From Candidatus Zixiibacteriota bacterium (lineage in GTDB: Bacteria > Zixibacteria > MSB-5A5 > GN15 > PGXB01): DNA of 64,000 bases. The stretch lies in the NCBI GenBank assembly GCA_016933955.1, contig JAFGTT010000027.1, positions 62,001 through 126,000 on the forward strand, in the 5' to 3' direction. Below are positions 53,272 through 61,817 of the stretch, piece after piece (the first letter of the stretch is position 1; the number at the start of each line of letters is the position of its first letter). The notes under the pieces were generated by a model, which saw only the letters and a list, made by a program, of their open reading frames with translations, made no database searches and was not told the DNA's origin. Made by a program: the position numbers and the translations under genes.

Positions 53272-53703
53272 ATGGCAAAAGCCAGAGTATTATTGGTTGA
53301 TGATGAGCAGGATTTTCGCGACGTTCTATCCGCGCGAATCGAAACCCGTGGATTGGAGGTTGAAACCGCCGCTAACGGCCCCGAGGCTCTTGAACGAATA
53401 GAAAGACAAAATTATGACGCCGTTATTCTTGATCTCGTCATGCCCGAAATGGATGGTATCGAAACCCTTAAAAGAATGCTTATGAAACAGCCATCCCTCC
53501 AGGTTATTGTGCTGACGGGTCATGCCACCGTTCAGGACGGTGTTCGAGCGGTCAAACTGGGCGCTGTTGATTTCCTTGAAAAACCGGCGGACCTGGCCAC
53601 CCTGGTGGCCAAAATCGAGGAGGCGCAATCCAAGCGGGTGTCGCTTTTTGAAAACCAGCTCGATGAAAAAATATCCGGGATCCTGAAGAAAAAAGGCTGG
53701 TAG
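53272..53703 (+). CDS. Single-domain response regulator
   Basis: 143 residues. Receiver with VLLVDDEQDFR, Asp54 in VILDLVMPEMDG, Thr in VLTGHATVQDG, Lys in FLEKPADL. Slightly longer C terminus (KRVSLFENQLDEKISGILKKKGW) than the other stand-alone receiver. GGGGAG upstream of ATG 53272. Last gene of the signalling operon; followed by an inverted repeat. It is a receiver without output, so the operon encodes three receivers and no DNA-binding domain. Confidence 0.9.
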   Translation: MAKARVLLVDDEQDFRDVLSARIETRGLEVETAANGPEALERIERQNYDAVILDLVMPEMDGIETLKRMLMKQPSLQVIVLTGHATVQDGVRAVKLGAVDFLEKPADLATLVAKIEEAQSKRVSLFENQLDEKISGILKKKGW

Positions 53704-53724
53704 GCTGTATGTCGTCATACAATT

Positions 53725-53789
53725 CGGACACTCCTTTTGTTAAGACCAAATTACCAAAACTAGGTCTTAACTAAAACCATTCGTGTCCG
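53725..53789. repeat. Nested inverted repeat after the signalling operon
   Basis: Outer arms CGGACAC (53725-53731) and GTGTCCG (53783-53789); inner arms TTAAGACC (53740-53747) and GGTCTTAA (53763-53770). It follows the last receiver gene by 21 bp. It could be an RNA hairpin, a weak bidirectional terminator, or a mobile-element remnant. Confidence 0.5.
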
Positions 53790-53799
53790 CTTTCTGCTG

Positions 53800-54411
53800 A
53801 ACCGACACATTTGGGAGATTGCTCATATTCAACCACGACGGGCGCCGGAGAAGGTGCGTATGTACCACCAGGTGGATTAGTTGAAGTGATTTTGATAGTG
53901 TTTTGCAGGATGGAAATACAGAAGTATTAATATCTGATACTGGCCCTTCATCTGCAGATTTCATAATAACGCCGGTTGATAATCCAGCTTAATATTATAT
54001 AACATCAACCGCCACATTGCGCGGATTAATTCAAACATGTATAAATTATAACGAGGAAATTTTAGATACTATAAGCGAGGAATCTCTGTTGCTATTACAT
54101 TACAATGCGGACGATTGAGCCGATATATCTACTTCATTAGATGCCATAAACAATTTTATTTGCGGGCAAGCCACTTCGTTGTCGCCCTTCGGTATAGGAA
54201 TTCAAATGCCTTTCATGTGCGGTGACGCCAATGGAAATGGCTCAATTAATATCCTCGATATTACGTATTTAATTGCTTATATAAAGGAGGTTCAGATCCT
54301 GACCCTGAAGAAACCGGAGACGCTAACGGTAACGGGGGCATCAACATTCTTGATGCCACTTATCTTATAAGTTGCCTGTACAAATCCGGACCGGCCCCGA
54401 TCTGCCTCTAA
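53800..54411 (+). pseudogene. Decayed secreted protein with C-terminal dockerin-like modules
   Basis: The frame ending at 54411 shows interrupted coding: DTGPSSADFIITPVDNPA, then a stop near 53990, then LRGLIQTCINYNEEILDTIS, a second stop near 54118, and two dockerin-like modules. The first (from 54218, CGDANGNGSINILDITYLIAYI) needs a frameshift near 54280-54286, in a TATATA run, to join the second (GDANGNGGINILDATYLISCLYKSGPAP), which ends at TAA 54409-54411. Upstream parts of the gene are not recognised and it has no start or signal peptide. It is the relic of a paralogue of the intact dockerin genes downstream. Confidence 0.7.
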
Positions 54412-54433
54412 ATGGCAGTGATGTATGTGGTAA

Positions 54434-54461
54434 AGAGCGGCCTTCCGGCCGCGCTTTTGTT
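54434..54461 (+). terminator. Terminator after the dockerin pseudogene
   Basis: GCGGCC (54437-54442), loop TTCC, GGCCGC (54447-54452), then a T-rich tract, 23 nt past the pseudogene stop. The relic has kept its terminator. Confidence 0.75.
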
Positions 54462-54492
54462 TTTATCGAATATTACCCGCCAACTTATACTG

Positions 54493-54520
54493 TTGACAGA
54501 TTTATATTATTAATTATTTT
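54493..54520 (+). promoter_or_regulatory. Promoter for the C39-like dockerin protein gene
   Basis: TTGACA at 54493-54498 and TATTTT at 54515-54520, spacer 16 bp. Leader of about 48 nt; GGAGAGG lies just before ATG 54575. Confidence 0.5.
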
Positions 54521-54574
54521 AATTACATACTTCCACAACGCATCGAGTCCTGCCGCAACAGGACTGGAGAGGCC

Positions 54575-56737
54575 ATGACGAGGTTAAATTTTTCGTTAAT
54601 AACGCTCCTTTTAATATTATCCCTGCCCCTTCAATTCGCTTATGCCCAGCAAAGCACTTCCGGACCGATTCCTCCCCCCGGCACCGATCGCGGCCTGGTC
54701 CCCGAAAAACGATCACAGATGGTTATCCCGGATTTCCCCGCCTATATCTGGCACCACGGTTGCGGTCCGACGGCAACCGGAATGGTTATCGGATTCTGGG
54801 ATATGGTCGGTCCCGATCTTATCCCTGGCGACGCCTCGACTCAGACTGCCGCGGTCAATGCCATGATTGCCGATGACGGCAACAGCCCCATATGCGGAGG
54901 GTCATCTTTGGATCATTACCAGGATTATGCCTGCCCGATCGACTACTCCCCCGACCTTTATACCGATCGCTCGGAAACAGGAGGGGCCCATCAGGATAAT
55001 TGTCTCGCCGACCATATGAAAACATCGCAGAGTGCCTACTGGAATCGTTATGGCTGGAGCTGGTTTACCGACATTTCCGCTGGTTTTCTGGGCTATATCA
55101 ATCAGGTCGCTCCCGGACTTGATCCCGACGCCCAGGACCATGTTTTCACCTCCTTTTCTTTCGAAGATTATAAAACCGAAATAGACAATCTTCGCCCGGT
55201 CGTCTTGCTGGTCGATACCGATGGCGATGGTGAAACCGATCATTTCGTGACTGGAATCGGTTACGACGACGAGAATATGCTTTACGGCGTTCGCGATACC
55301 TGGGATCAGGGCCTTCACTGGTATGCCTGGCGCGGCCTTGGTTCCGGGATAACCTGGGGAATTTATGGTGTCACGACTTTCGGGAATATCGACTGGGCCC
55401 GCCCATACTGTATTGATGATTCGATCCTGATAATAAACACCTCTCTCGATGGATTCAATGATCCCGGCGACACTCTCGAGGTCTATTTCTTTATAAAGAA
55501 TTACGGCAAGGATGCGGAAAATCCGACAGTTACGCTCACCAGCGATAATCCCAATATTACCTATGGTACCCAGTCCGTATTCTATCCGATATTGAATGGT
55601 TCCGGGGCGCAAACAAATAATCTCGGACAGCCATTAACTTACATTATCCCCGAAATAACCAATCCCACTTTTGATTCGATTTTTATCACCATCGAGTCCG
55701 ACAACGGATCATACAGTAAAACCTTCGGCCGTGAGAATATCACCGGCCGGACAAGAATACTTATTGTGGATGATGATCGTGGTGACCTGTATGAGGATTT
55801 CTATCAGAGCGACTTGTATGAGAAAGATGTTCCCTATCATCGCTGGGAAAGCATTGTCTCGGGTTCTCCTTCTCTGTCGACCTTGGACCAGTACAGCATG
55901 GTTATCTGGTATACCGGTGACAGCACCGAAGATTTTCTTCAATCGGAAGATATCACCGCCATGATGGGGTACCTTGATAGCGGCGGGAATTTGTTTCTCA
56001 CCGGGCAGGGCTTACCGGAAGAATTACATGCCGAGGATTCCGCTTTTATGCATGACTATCTCCATGCCGATTACGATGGAATCCTGTTCTGGTATAAACA
56101 CATTGGGATAGATGGTTCGCCCATCGGAGATGGTATGTCCATTCGTTACTCCAGCGGCTCCAATCAGGTTTTTTCATTGTCGCAGCAGATTCTGGCGGCC
56201 GACGGTGCGCTTCCGGCCTTCCGTTTCAATAAGACTGGCGGAGGATATTCGGCCCTCAGTTTTGAGGGAGATTATAAAGTTGTCTTTTTTACTTTTGGTT
56301 ATGAAGCCATCGAGAACGATTTGCCTCAGTACAATTCCCGGAAGGAAGTGATGACCAGGATATTGCTTTTTCTTGATGGCTGGGTTGATCCCCCATGCTA
56401 TGATTCGGATTTCGATGGATATGGCGATCCCGGACATCCTGAAAATGCCTGCGCTACCGATAATTGCCCGGATATCTATAATCCCGATCAGACCGATAGC
56501 GATGGCGATGGAATCGGCGATGCCTGTGAAGGATATGTCTGCGGCGATGCCAATGCCAGTGGGTCGGTTAATATTCTCGATGTCACCTATCTCATTAATT
56601 ATCTGTATAAGGCCGGACCGGCACCGCTTCCCCCTGAGGCCGGTGATGCCAACGGGAATGGCGCCATCAACATTCTCGATGCCACTTATTTAATTAATTA
56701 TCTTTACAAATCCGGGCCGGCGCCGGTATGTCCCTGA
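54575..56737 (+). CDS. Secreted C39-like cysteine-peptidase-fold protein with TSP3-like repeat and two dockerin-like modules
   Basis: 720 residues. Signal peptide ending FAYAQ. Papain-like C39 region (about 50-280): HHGCGPTATGMVIGFWD (Cys63), TDHFVTGIGYDD (His223) and RDTWDQ (Asp241) could form a catalytic triad. Residues ~300-390 are an Ig-like beta-domain; ~395-615 resembles a class I glutamine-amidotransferase-like or DUF4350-like fold (RILIVDDDRGDLYEDFYQS). A calcium-binding TSP3-type stretch (NPDQTDSDGDGIGDACEG) and two dockerin-like modules (from 56540: CGDANASGSVNILDVTYL and GDANGNGAINILDATYL) end the protein. Secreted or surface-attached; substrate unknown. Promoter upstream; no terminator was found. 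Confidence 0.85.
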   Translation: MTRLNFSLITLLLILSLPLQFAYAQQSTSGPIPPPGTDRGLVPEKRSQMVIPDFPAYIWHHGCGPTATGMVIGFWDMVGPDLIPGDASTQTAAVNAMIADDGNSPICGGSSLDHYQDYACPIDYSPDLYTDRSETGGAHQDNCLADHMKTSQSAYWNRYGWSWFTDISAGFLGYINQVAPGLDPDAQDHVFTSFSFEDYKTEIDNLRPVVLLVDTDGDGETDHFVTGIGYDDENMLYGVRDTWDQGLHWYAWRGLGSGITWGIYGVTTFGNIDWARPYCIDDSILIINTSLDGFNDPGDTLEVYFFIKNYGKDAENPTVTLTSDNPNITYGTQSVFYPILNGSGAQTNNLGQPLTYIIPEITNPTFDSIFITIESDNGSYSKTFGRENITGRTRILIVDDDRGDLYEDFYQSDLYEKDVPYHRWESIVSGSPSLSTLDQYSMVIWYTGDSTEDFLQSEDITAMMGYLDSGGNLFLTGQGLPEELHAEDSAFMHDYLHADYDGILFWYKHIGIDGSPIGDGMSIRYSSGSNQVFSLSQQILAADGALPAFRFNKTGGGYSALSFEGDYKVVFFTFGYEAIENDLPQYNSRKEVMTRILLFLDGWVDPPCYDSDFDGYGDPGHPENACATDNCPDIYNPDQTDSDGDGIGDACEGYVCGDANASGSVNILDVTYLINYLYKAGPAPLPPEAGDANGNGAINILDATYLINYLYKSGPAPVCP

Positions 56738-56836
56738 TCGGGGATATTGGAATATATATTGCCGGAGTTCATCCGGTTGTGGTGTCAAGCATTTTTAAAT
56801 TAACTCAATCCTGACAAGCTTAAAATATTATTTCCT

Positions 56837-56865
56837 TTGACGAAATCTGTCTTTCGGATTATATT
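56837..56865 (+). promoter_or_regulatory. Promoter for the 56986 surface-protein gene
   Basis: TTGACG at 56837-56842 and TATATT at 56860-56865, spacer 17 bp. Long leader of about 114 nt with a small CGGG-CCCG hairpin before ATG 56986 (GGGAG upstream). Confidence 0.55.
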
Positions 56866-56985
56866 CCATTATCATTTGAAGGTTCGCCTATACCGGGTTT
56901 TATCCCGAAGACTCATTACATGTTTGCCGCTTGCTGTCAGAAAGTCATATGATAAAATCATTAATCTCTAACAGGGAGTAATTCT

Positions 56986-58449
56986 ATGTGTCAGTCAAAG
57001 GGAATTATCGGTTTTCTGGTCCTTGCCATAGCTCTCTATGGCCTATCTGCATTTGCGCAGGTACCCCAGACCATCAACTATCAGGGACATTTACTCGATG
57101 ACCTGGGGAGTCCTGTCAGCGGCTCGGTTGCCATGACCTTCTCGATTTATGACGAGGCCAGTGGCGGCACTCAGATCTGGACACAATCTTTTCCGGCTGT
57201 CAATGTCGTCGAGGGCGGGTTTACGGTTATATTGGGTGATGGCGACCCGATCGAACCCGACGTTTTCAACTCATCCGACCGCTGGCTGGAGGTAATCGTT
57301 GATGGTCAACCAATCAATCCCCGGGTCAAATTGACCTCAATGCCCTATGCCCAAAAGGTGGCCACTATCGAGGGTGCTCAGGCCGGATCAATCACCGGGA
57401 CTTTTAAGATAACCCCGGGGACCAAAAGTGATATGATGGCTCCCCTGCATACGGGGACACCGCTTGTCGAAATCGGTCCCAATTTTACGGTTGATGCCAC
57501 CAATGGCCGGCCCGGTTCATTGCATTTGCTTGACATTAATTCCAATATCGCCATTGACATCGACGGCCAGGATACCACCATCGGAATCGGCCTTCCTCTT
57601 CCCGCCGCCAATCTTCATGTCAATGGTGATATATATACTCTGGGAGGTAATGGTGATATTACGAGTGACGGAAACATTAACGCTCTGGACCTGATCAGGT
57701 ATGTTGATTATCTGGAACATGCTGCCGTTCTTACCGAGGAGCAATATGCCAATGGCGATATGGATGGCGATGGACGGGTCACCTATGATGATATGGCAAT
57801 TTTAATGGGTATCCAATATGGCGCCCTTTCCAAAACCGAATCAATGAGACAAACCCACAGAATATATGGTACGGTATATACCGGTTCAACCACCGGAGAT
57901 GCCTTTTTCATTCAACCCAAAGCCGGTATAGCCACCAGTTCTCCAAAGGCATCATTGCATGTCAATGGTGACATTTACACTCTCGGCGGTGATGGCGATA
58001 TTGACCTGAGTACCACCCTCGATATTGCCGATTTGACGGTTTATGTCAATTATCTATATATGGGTGGATCACTTACCAAAGAGGCTTATGCGCACGCCGA
58101 TGTCGATGGCGACGGCAGAGTCACACCGGACGATATGTCCCTGGCAACACTGATATTCGGCGGGGATACCAAGGATAACGCCATTCGCAGGGTTCATGGT
58201 TCATGCGGCGCAATCGTCGATGCCGGAACCGATGCATTCTATGTTCGGGGTGATCTGGGAGTCGGAACGGCGGCCCCGGCGGAAAAAGTGCAAGTATTTT
58301 GGGCCAATAATGTCGATGCCGAGGTCGGCCGCGGGACTACTAATACCAGCATTACCTTTTTATCTCTCAGAAACGCCAATGGAACCAAGTGCTATATATA
58401 TCCCGATCCGACCGGAACCGTTCTTATGGTTTCCACAACCAAACCATAA
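56986..58449 (+). CDS. Secreted fibre-like protein with two internal dockerin-like insertions
   Basis: 487 residues. Signal peptide (LVLAIALYGLSAFAQ). The N-terminal VPQTINYQGHLLDDLGSPVSG domain (about 25-120) is a family I know from FCB-type surface and tail-fibre-like proteins. After it the chain repeats LHVNGDIYTLGG: at about residues 208 and 323, each time followed by a dockerin/EF-hand-like stretch (DGNINALDLIRYVDYLEH..NGDMDGDGRVTYDDM and TLDIADLTVYVNYLYMGG..HADVDGDGRVTPDDM). The C-terminal part (GVGTAAPAEKVQVFW) looks like fibre/peptidase-S74 preceding repeats, without the S74 itself. A surface protein of unknown role. Its stop (58447-58449) overlaps the ribosome-binding site of the next gene. 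Confidence 0.8.
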   Translation: MCQSKGIIGFLVLAIALYGLSAFAQVPQTINYQGHLLDDLGSPVSGSVAMTFSIYDEASGGTQIWTQSFPAVNVVEGGFTVILGDGDPIEPDVFNSSDRWLEVIVDGQPINPRVKLTSMPYAQKVATIEGAQAGSITGTFKITPGTKSDMMAPLHTGTPLVEIGPNFTVDATNGRPGSLHLLDINSNIAIDIDGQDTTIGIGLPLPAANLHVNGDIYTLGGNGDITSDGNINALDLIRYVDYLEHAAVLTEEQYANGDMDGDGRVTYDDMAILMGIQYGALSKTESMRQTHRIYGTVYTGSTTGDAFFIQPKAGIATSSPKASLHVNGDIYTLGGDGDIDLSTTLDIADLTVYVNYLYMGGSLTKEAYAHADVDGDGRVTPDDMSLATLIFGGDTKDNAIRRVHGSCGAIVDAGTDAFYVRGDLGVGTAAPAEKVQVFWANNVDAEVGRGTTNTSITFLSLRNANGTKCYIYPDPTGTVLMVSTTKP

Positions 58450-58459
58450 GGAGGAATCG

Positions 58460-58918
58460 ATGAATTATAAAATAATAAATCACGCGGCCATAATCCCGCT
58501 GGTTATAATATTTATGATGCTTCTGCCGGTATCAGGAGTGAACGCTCAGGATATTGACTGGCAGGTCGTTTCTTCCGGCGGCGTTATCGATGCCGCTTCG
58601 ACCGGTTACCGGTTAAGCGCCACGGTCGGACAAACCGCCATCGGCAGTGGATTTTCCACTGATTACAGCCTCAGTCATGGTTTCTGGCAGTATTTCGGCG
58701 AACCGGGATGTTGCGATTTACCGGGAGATGCCAACAACAACGGGGCGGTCAATATCCTCGATGTCACTTACTTGATCTCATACCTGTATAAATCCGGACC
58801 GCCGCCGCCGTGTCCTGAGGAAGGTGACGCCAACGGCAATGGCGCCACCAACATTCTCGATGCCACCTATCTGATAAGCTATCTATATAAGTCCGGACCG
58901 GCACCGATCTGTCCGTAA
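58460..58918 (+). CDS. Small secreted protein with two dockerin-like modules
   Basis: 152 residues from ATG 58460 with AAGGAGG (58448-58454) 5 nt upstream. Signal peptide MNYKIINHAAIIPLVIIFMM.. ending NAQ. A short domain (IDWQVVSSGGVIDAASTGY..LSATVGQTAIGSG..YSLSHGFWQYFG) is a small repeat domain I associate with Zixibacteria secreted proteins; function unknown. Two dockerin-like modules follow (GDANNNGAVNILDVTYL; GDANGNGATNILDATYL). The frame is open further upstream within the previous gene, but the ribosome-binding site supports 58460. Probably co-transcribed with the fibre-like gene. Confidence 0.82.
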   Translation: MNYKIINHAAIIPLVIIFMMLLPVSGVNAQDIDWQVVSSGGVIDAASTGYRLSATVGQTAIGSGFSTDYSLSHGFWQYFGEPGCCDLPGDANNNGAVNILDVTYLISYLYKSGPPPPCPEEGDANGNGATNILDATYLISYLYKSGPAPICP

Positions 58919-58936
58919 AGGGCAAGTATGGACAAC

Positions 58937-58969
58937 AAAGGGACACCGGTTATCAGGTGCCCCTTTTTT
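58937..58969 (+). terminator. Terminator after the dockerin gene cluster
   Basis: Stem AAAGGG(A)CACC with GGTG(C)CCCTTT around a short loop, then six T residues ending at 58969. It lies 18 nt past the last dockerin gene and between convergent units, so may also block transcription from the minus strand. Confidence 0.8.
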
Positions 58970-58998
58970 ATAGTAAAACGACTTTATAATCTTAATCG

Positions 58999-60483
58999 TT
59001 ATTTAAAAAGAAACTTGCCCTCAATCTCGGCCCGTTCAACCAGGTACGCTTTATATTCCTCGAGATATTTGTCCCTCGATTCCAGATAAAAGGCCTTGCT
59101 CTCCTGATAGGTAATTTCCGAAATCTGACCATCCTTGAAACGAGATTCGGCGATATCAAGGCGGCTTTTGGCCAATTCAATTTGCTTTTTCATAATATCA
59201 AGGCGGCGATAACTGACATCGAGCTGATTGATCAAATTGATAATCTCGGCGCGGCTGCTTTGTCGAGCGCGGTTGTATTCCAGCCGGGCCTGATCGGCCT
59301 GAAGCCGGGCGGCTTTGACCTCGGCCCCCGATGAACCGCCGTCCCAGATCGGGTACGAAAAGTTCAACGATACCCCCCATCCCCGGGTATTTATATCATC
59401 TTTAACCCCATCGACCTTCACATTGCCCTGTCCGGTTGAATAATCGGCCGTCAGGTCGCCGGTCAGTCCATGCCCTGAGGCCTTATAATCGGCCTCTCGT
59501 TTCGCCCGGCGGTATTCCAGCCCGGCCTTCTGGACCGGAATACTTTCATCCCATGAATTGAGCATCTGCTCCCTGATTTCAGGTTTGATATGTGCGATAA
59601 TATCCGGTTCTACAGGATCCAGGGGTTGAGTGACATCACGGTCAAGATGAATCGCCAGTTGCCGCTTCATTTCCTCGGCCTGGTTATTGATATCATGCAG
59701 ATTCAATTCGGCATCAAGGCGGGCCGAGGCCGACAGCAACCAGTCTTCCTCGGATATAACACCATCCAGGAATTTAAGCGAATCGATTTCAGCCGTCAGA
59801 CGGGCCGCTTCATACATGCTCTTATAATATTCGGATTTGACGTTTAATTGCAAAACACCCATATAGCTTTCAACCACTTCCTTTTTAAGAGCGGCCTCTT
59901 CTTCCACTTTAACAAACCGGGCGATTTCGAAATCATCGCGGGTGTTTTTCAGGTTGTTTTTGGAATCCGACGGCTTTAACAGGGGTTGCGTATAACTGAC
60001 CGTAAAATACCCCCTTCGGGTTTCTTCCTGGATAAAAGTACCCTCGGGGATATCCAGACGGGTATTGGGATAACGGTTATCGGAGGCCAGTAAATTGGCC
60101 GTGATTGTCAAATCGCCCCCTGTCAACAGGTTCTGATTCAGTTCAATGAAAGAATTGAAACCCAGATCTTTTGTTTTGTACAGCCTTTTTTCGGTAGCTC
60201 CCCCGAAAAAGCGGTACGATTCATCGACCGAATAAGCCGGAACCGAGCCGTTGATGGATATTTCGGGAAGGTAAAAATTCACTCGCCGGGCGTAATAATT
60301 CTGCTCGGCCACTTCCAGATTTCCCCGAACCATACTTCCGCGGGCGGTCTGATTGAGAGCAATATCCACCGCCTCGTTCAGCGTAATCACGGTTGCGGAT
60401 GATATTTGGCTGGATATCAGAAATACTGAAAAAATAGAAATATAGAATATCCCTCTTATCGAATACTGTACTCTGTTAGACAT
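58999..60483 (-). CDS. TolC-family outer-membrane efflux protein
   Basis: 494 residues from ATG 60483. Signal peptide IRGIFYISIFSVFLISSQISSA. Two OEP repeats typical of TolC channels: TLNEAVDIALNQT..GNLEVAEQNYYARRVNFYLPEI and, in the second half, NLSFPIWDGGSSGAEVKAARLQADQARLEYNRARQ; coiled-coil helices between. The end SEITYQESKAFYLESRDKYLEEYKAYL is typical. GGGGA upstream of ATG 60483; in-frame starts at 60516 and 60540 would overlap the permease gene. Forms the outer-membrane duct for the adaptor and permease encoded upstream. Confidence 0.88.
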   Translation of the reverse strand: MSNRVQYSIRGIFYISIFSVFLISSQISSATVITLNEAVDIALNQTARGSMVRGNLEVAEQNYYARRVNFYLPEISINGSVPAYSVDESYRFFGGATEKRLYKTKDLGFNSFIELNQNLLTGGDLTITANLLASDNRYPNTRLDIPEGTFIQEETRRGYFTVSYTQPLLKPSDSKNNLKNTRDDFEIARFVKVEEEAALKKEVVESYMGVLQLNVKSEYYKSMYEAARLTAEIDSLKFLDGVISEEDWLLSASARLDAELNLHDINNQAEEMKRQLAIHLDRDVTQPLDPVEPDIIAHIKPEIREQMLNSWDESIPVQKAGLEYRRAKREADYKASGHGLTGDLTADYSTGQGNVKVDGVKDDINTRGWGVSLNFSYPIWDGGSSGAEVKAARLQADQARLEYNRARQSSRAEIINLINQLDVSYRRLDIMKKQIELAKSRLDIAESRFKDGQISEITYQESKAFYLESRDKYLEEYKAYLVERAEIEGKFLFK

Positions 60484-60508
60484 AAGAAATCCCCGAGAAT
60501 GGAAATAT

Positions 60509-61813
60509 TTATTCATAGCGCAGGGCCTCGATAACATCAAGTTTGGAGGCTTTATGCGCCGGAAAACTGCCGAAAATCACACCCACTGCCGTGGAAACAC
60601 CGATGGCCAGGATTATGGAGAAAATCGACACAATCGTCGGCCAACCGGCATAAAAGGCAATCGCTTTCGAAATAACCAGTCCCAGCGCAATACCGATGAC
60701 ACATCCCAGCAAACAGATGGTTATTGCTTCGATCAGAAATTGCCGCAGAATGTCAGTCCGCCGGGCTCCCATTGCCCGCCGGATACCGATTTCACGGGTC
60801 CGTTCCAGAACCGAGGCAAGCATGATATTCATGATTCCGATCCCTCCCACCAGAAGAGATAATCCGGCAATGGCACCCATAACGATATTAAAAATCTGCT
60901 GGGTTTTTTGCGATTGGCGCAGGAGCGACTCCGGAACAACGATTTCATAATCATCGATTCCGGCATGGCGGCGGCTTAAAATCCGCTCCACCAATTTGCT
61001 CACGGCCGGAACGAATTTCAGGTCTGTCACGGTGATAGTTAACTGATCGATTTCGGGTGTATTGTAGGCCTGTTCGGTCTCGCTGGTAATACTGACAAAG
61101 TACCCTATGGAAGCCTCGGCCATACTCGGCGCCGACCGCTCTATTTTCTTCTGGGCGGTGGTCAGCGGAATATAGACATCTTCGTTGAAATTCTTCAATT
61201 CCAGGCCTTCGACTTTTCCGCGGCCGATGTACTTGTCAGCCATAACACCGATGACCATAAAATCGAGGTCGCCGATACGAACCGTCTGACCGATAGGATC
61301 GTCGAAAGCGAACAATTCCCGCTTGGCCTTGGATCCCAACACACAGACCTGGCTGAAATCCTGCATATCCAGATCGCTGATAAACCGCCCGTATTCGACT
61401 TCGATGGATGAGGAATATATGAACAGCGGTATTGTGGCTACTACCCGAACCGCCGCTTCACTGGAAAAATACGATATTTTTTTTATCATTTCATAGCGCT
61501 GGGGCACAACATTCTTGACCAGTTCCGAAAATCGAGAAATATTATCGCCGTCTTCAAGCGATAATCCGGGGGAACGCTGTAATCCCACATCACTGCTGCC
61601 ATCAGTCTTGGGAGCTTTGGCATTGATAATGACATTATTGATCCCCAGTATGGAAATCTGCTCCATCGCCTCCTGTTTGGCCCCTTCCCCGATCGACAGC
61701 ATCGCTACCACCGCCGCAACCCCGATAATAACACCCAGCATGGTCAGGAAAGTACGCAACTTGTGGATGCCCAGAGATTCGAAAGAAATCCGGAAAAGAA
61801 AACTCGATTCCAT
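60509..61813 (-). CDS. MacB-type ABC permease (FtsX domain), no ATPase domain
   Basis: 434 residues. N-terminal helix (ESLGIHKLRTFLTMLGVIIGVAAVVAML), the MacB periplasmic core domain (about 45-280), and a C-terminal FtsX block of three helices (VMGAIAGLSLLVGGIGIMNIML; IEAITICLLGCVIGIALGLVI; IFSIILAIGVSTAVGVIFG). The ERTREIGIRRAMGARRTDIL coupling helix contacts an ATPase. Only the permease half is here: E. coli MacB carries the ATPase in the same chain, and no separate ATPase gene lies between the adaptor and permease genes. Separated by 4 bp from the adaptor gene. Confidence 0.9.
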   Translation of the reverse strand: MESSFLFRISFESLGIHKLRTFLTMLGVIIGVAAVVAMLSIGEGAKQEAMEQISILGINNVIINAKAPKTDGSSDVGLQRSPGLSLEDGDNISRFSELVKNVVPQRYEMIKKISYFSSEAAVRVVATIPLFIYSSSIEVEYGRFISDLDMQDFSQVCVLGSKAKRELFAFDDPIGQTVRIGDLDFMVIGVMADKYIGRGKVEGLELKNFNEDVYIPLTTAQKKIERSAPSMAEASIGYFVSITSETEQAYNTPEIDQLTITVTDLKFVPAVSKLVERILSRRHAGIDDYEIVVPESLLRQSQKTQQIFNIVMGAIAGLSLLVGGIGIMNIMLASVLERTREIGIRRAMGARRTDILRQFLIEAITICLLGCVIGIALGLVISKAIAFYAGWPTIVSIFSIILAIGVSTAVGVIFGSFPAHKASKLDVIEALRYE

Positions 61814-61817
61814 CGGC

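Noticed and set aside
54179-54370. Separate small dockerin gene
   Set aside because: It is one part of the frameshifted pseudogene; no signal peptide, no ribosome-binding site and the frame is lost at 54280.
58196-58459. Upstream extension of the 152-residue dockerin gene
   Set aside because: The frame is open, but lies inside the preceding gene and lacks a signal peptide; the strong AAGGAGG and signal sequence support ATG 58460.
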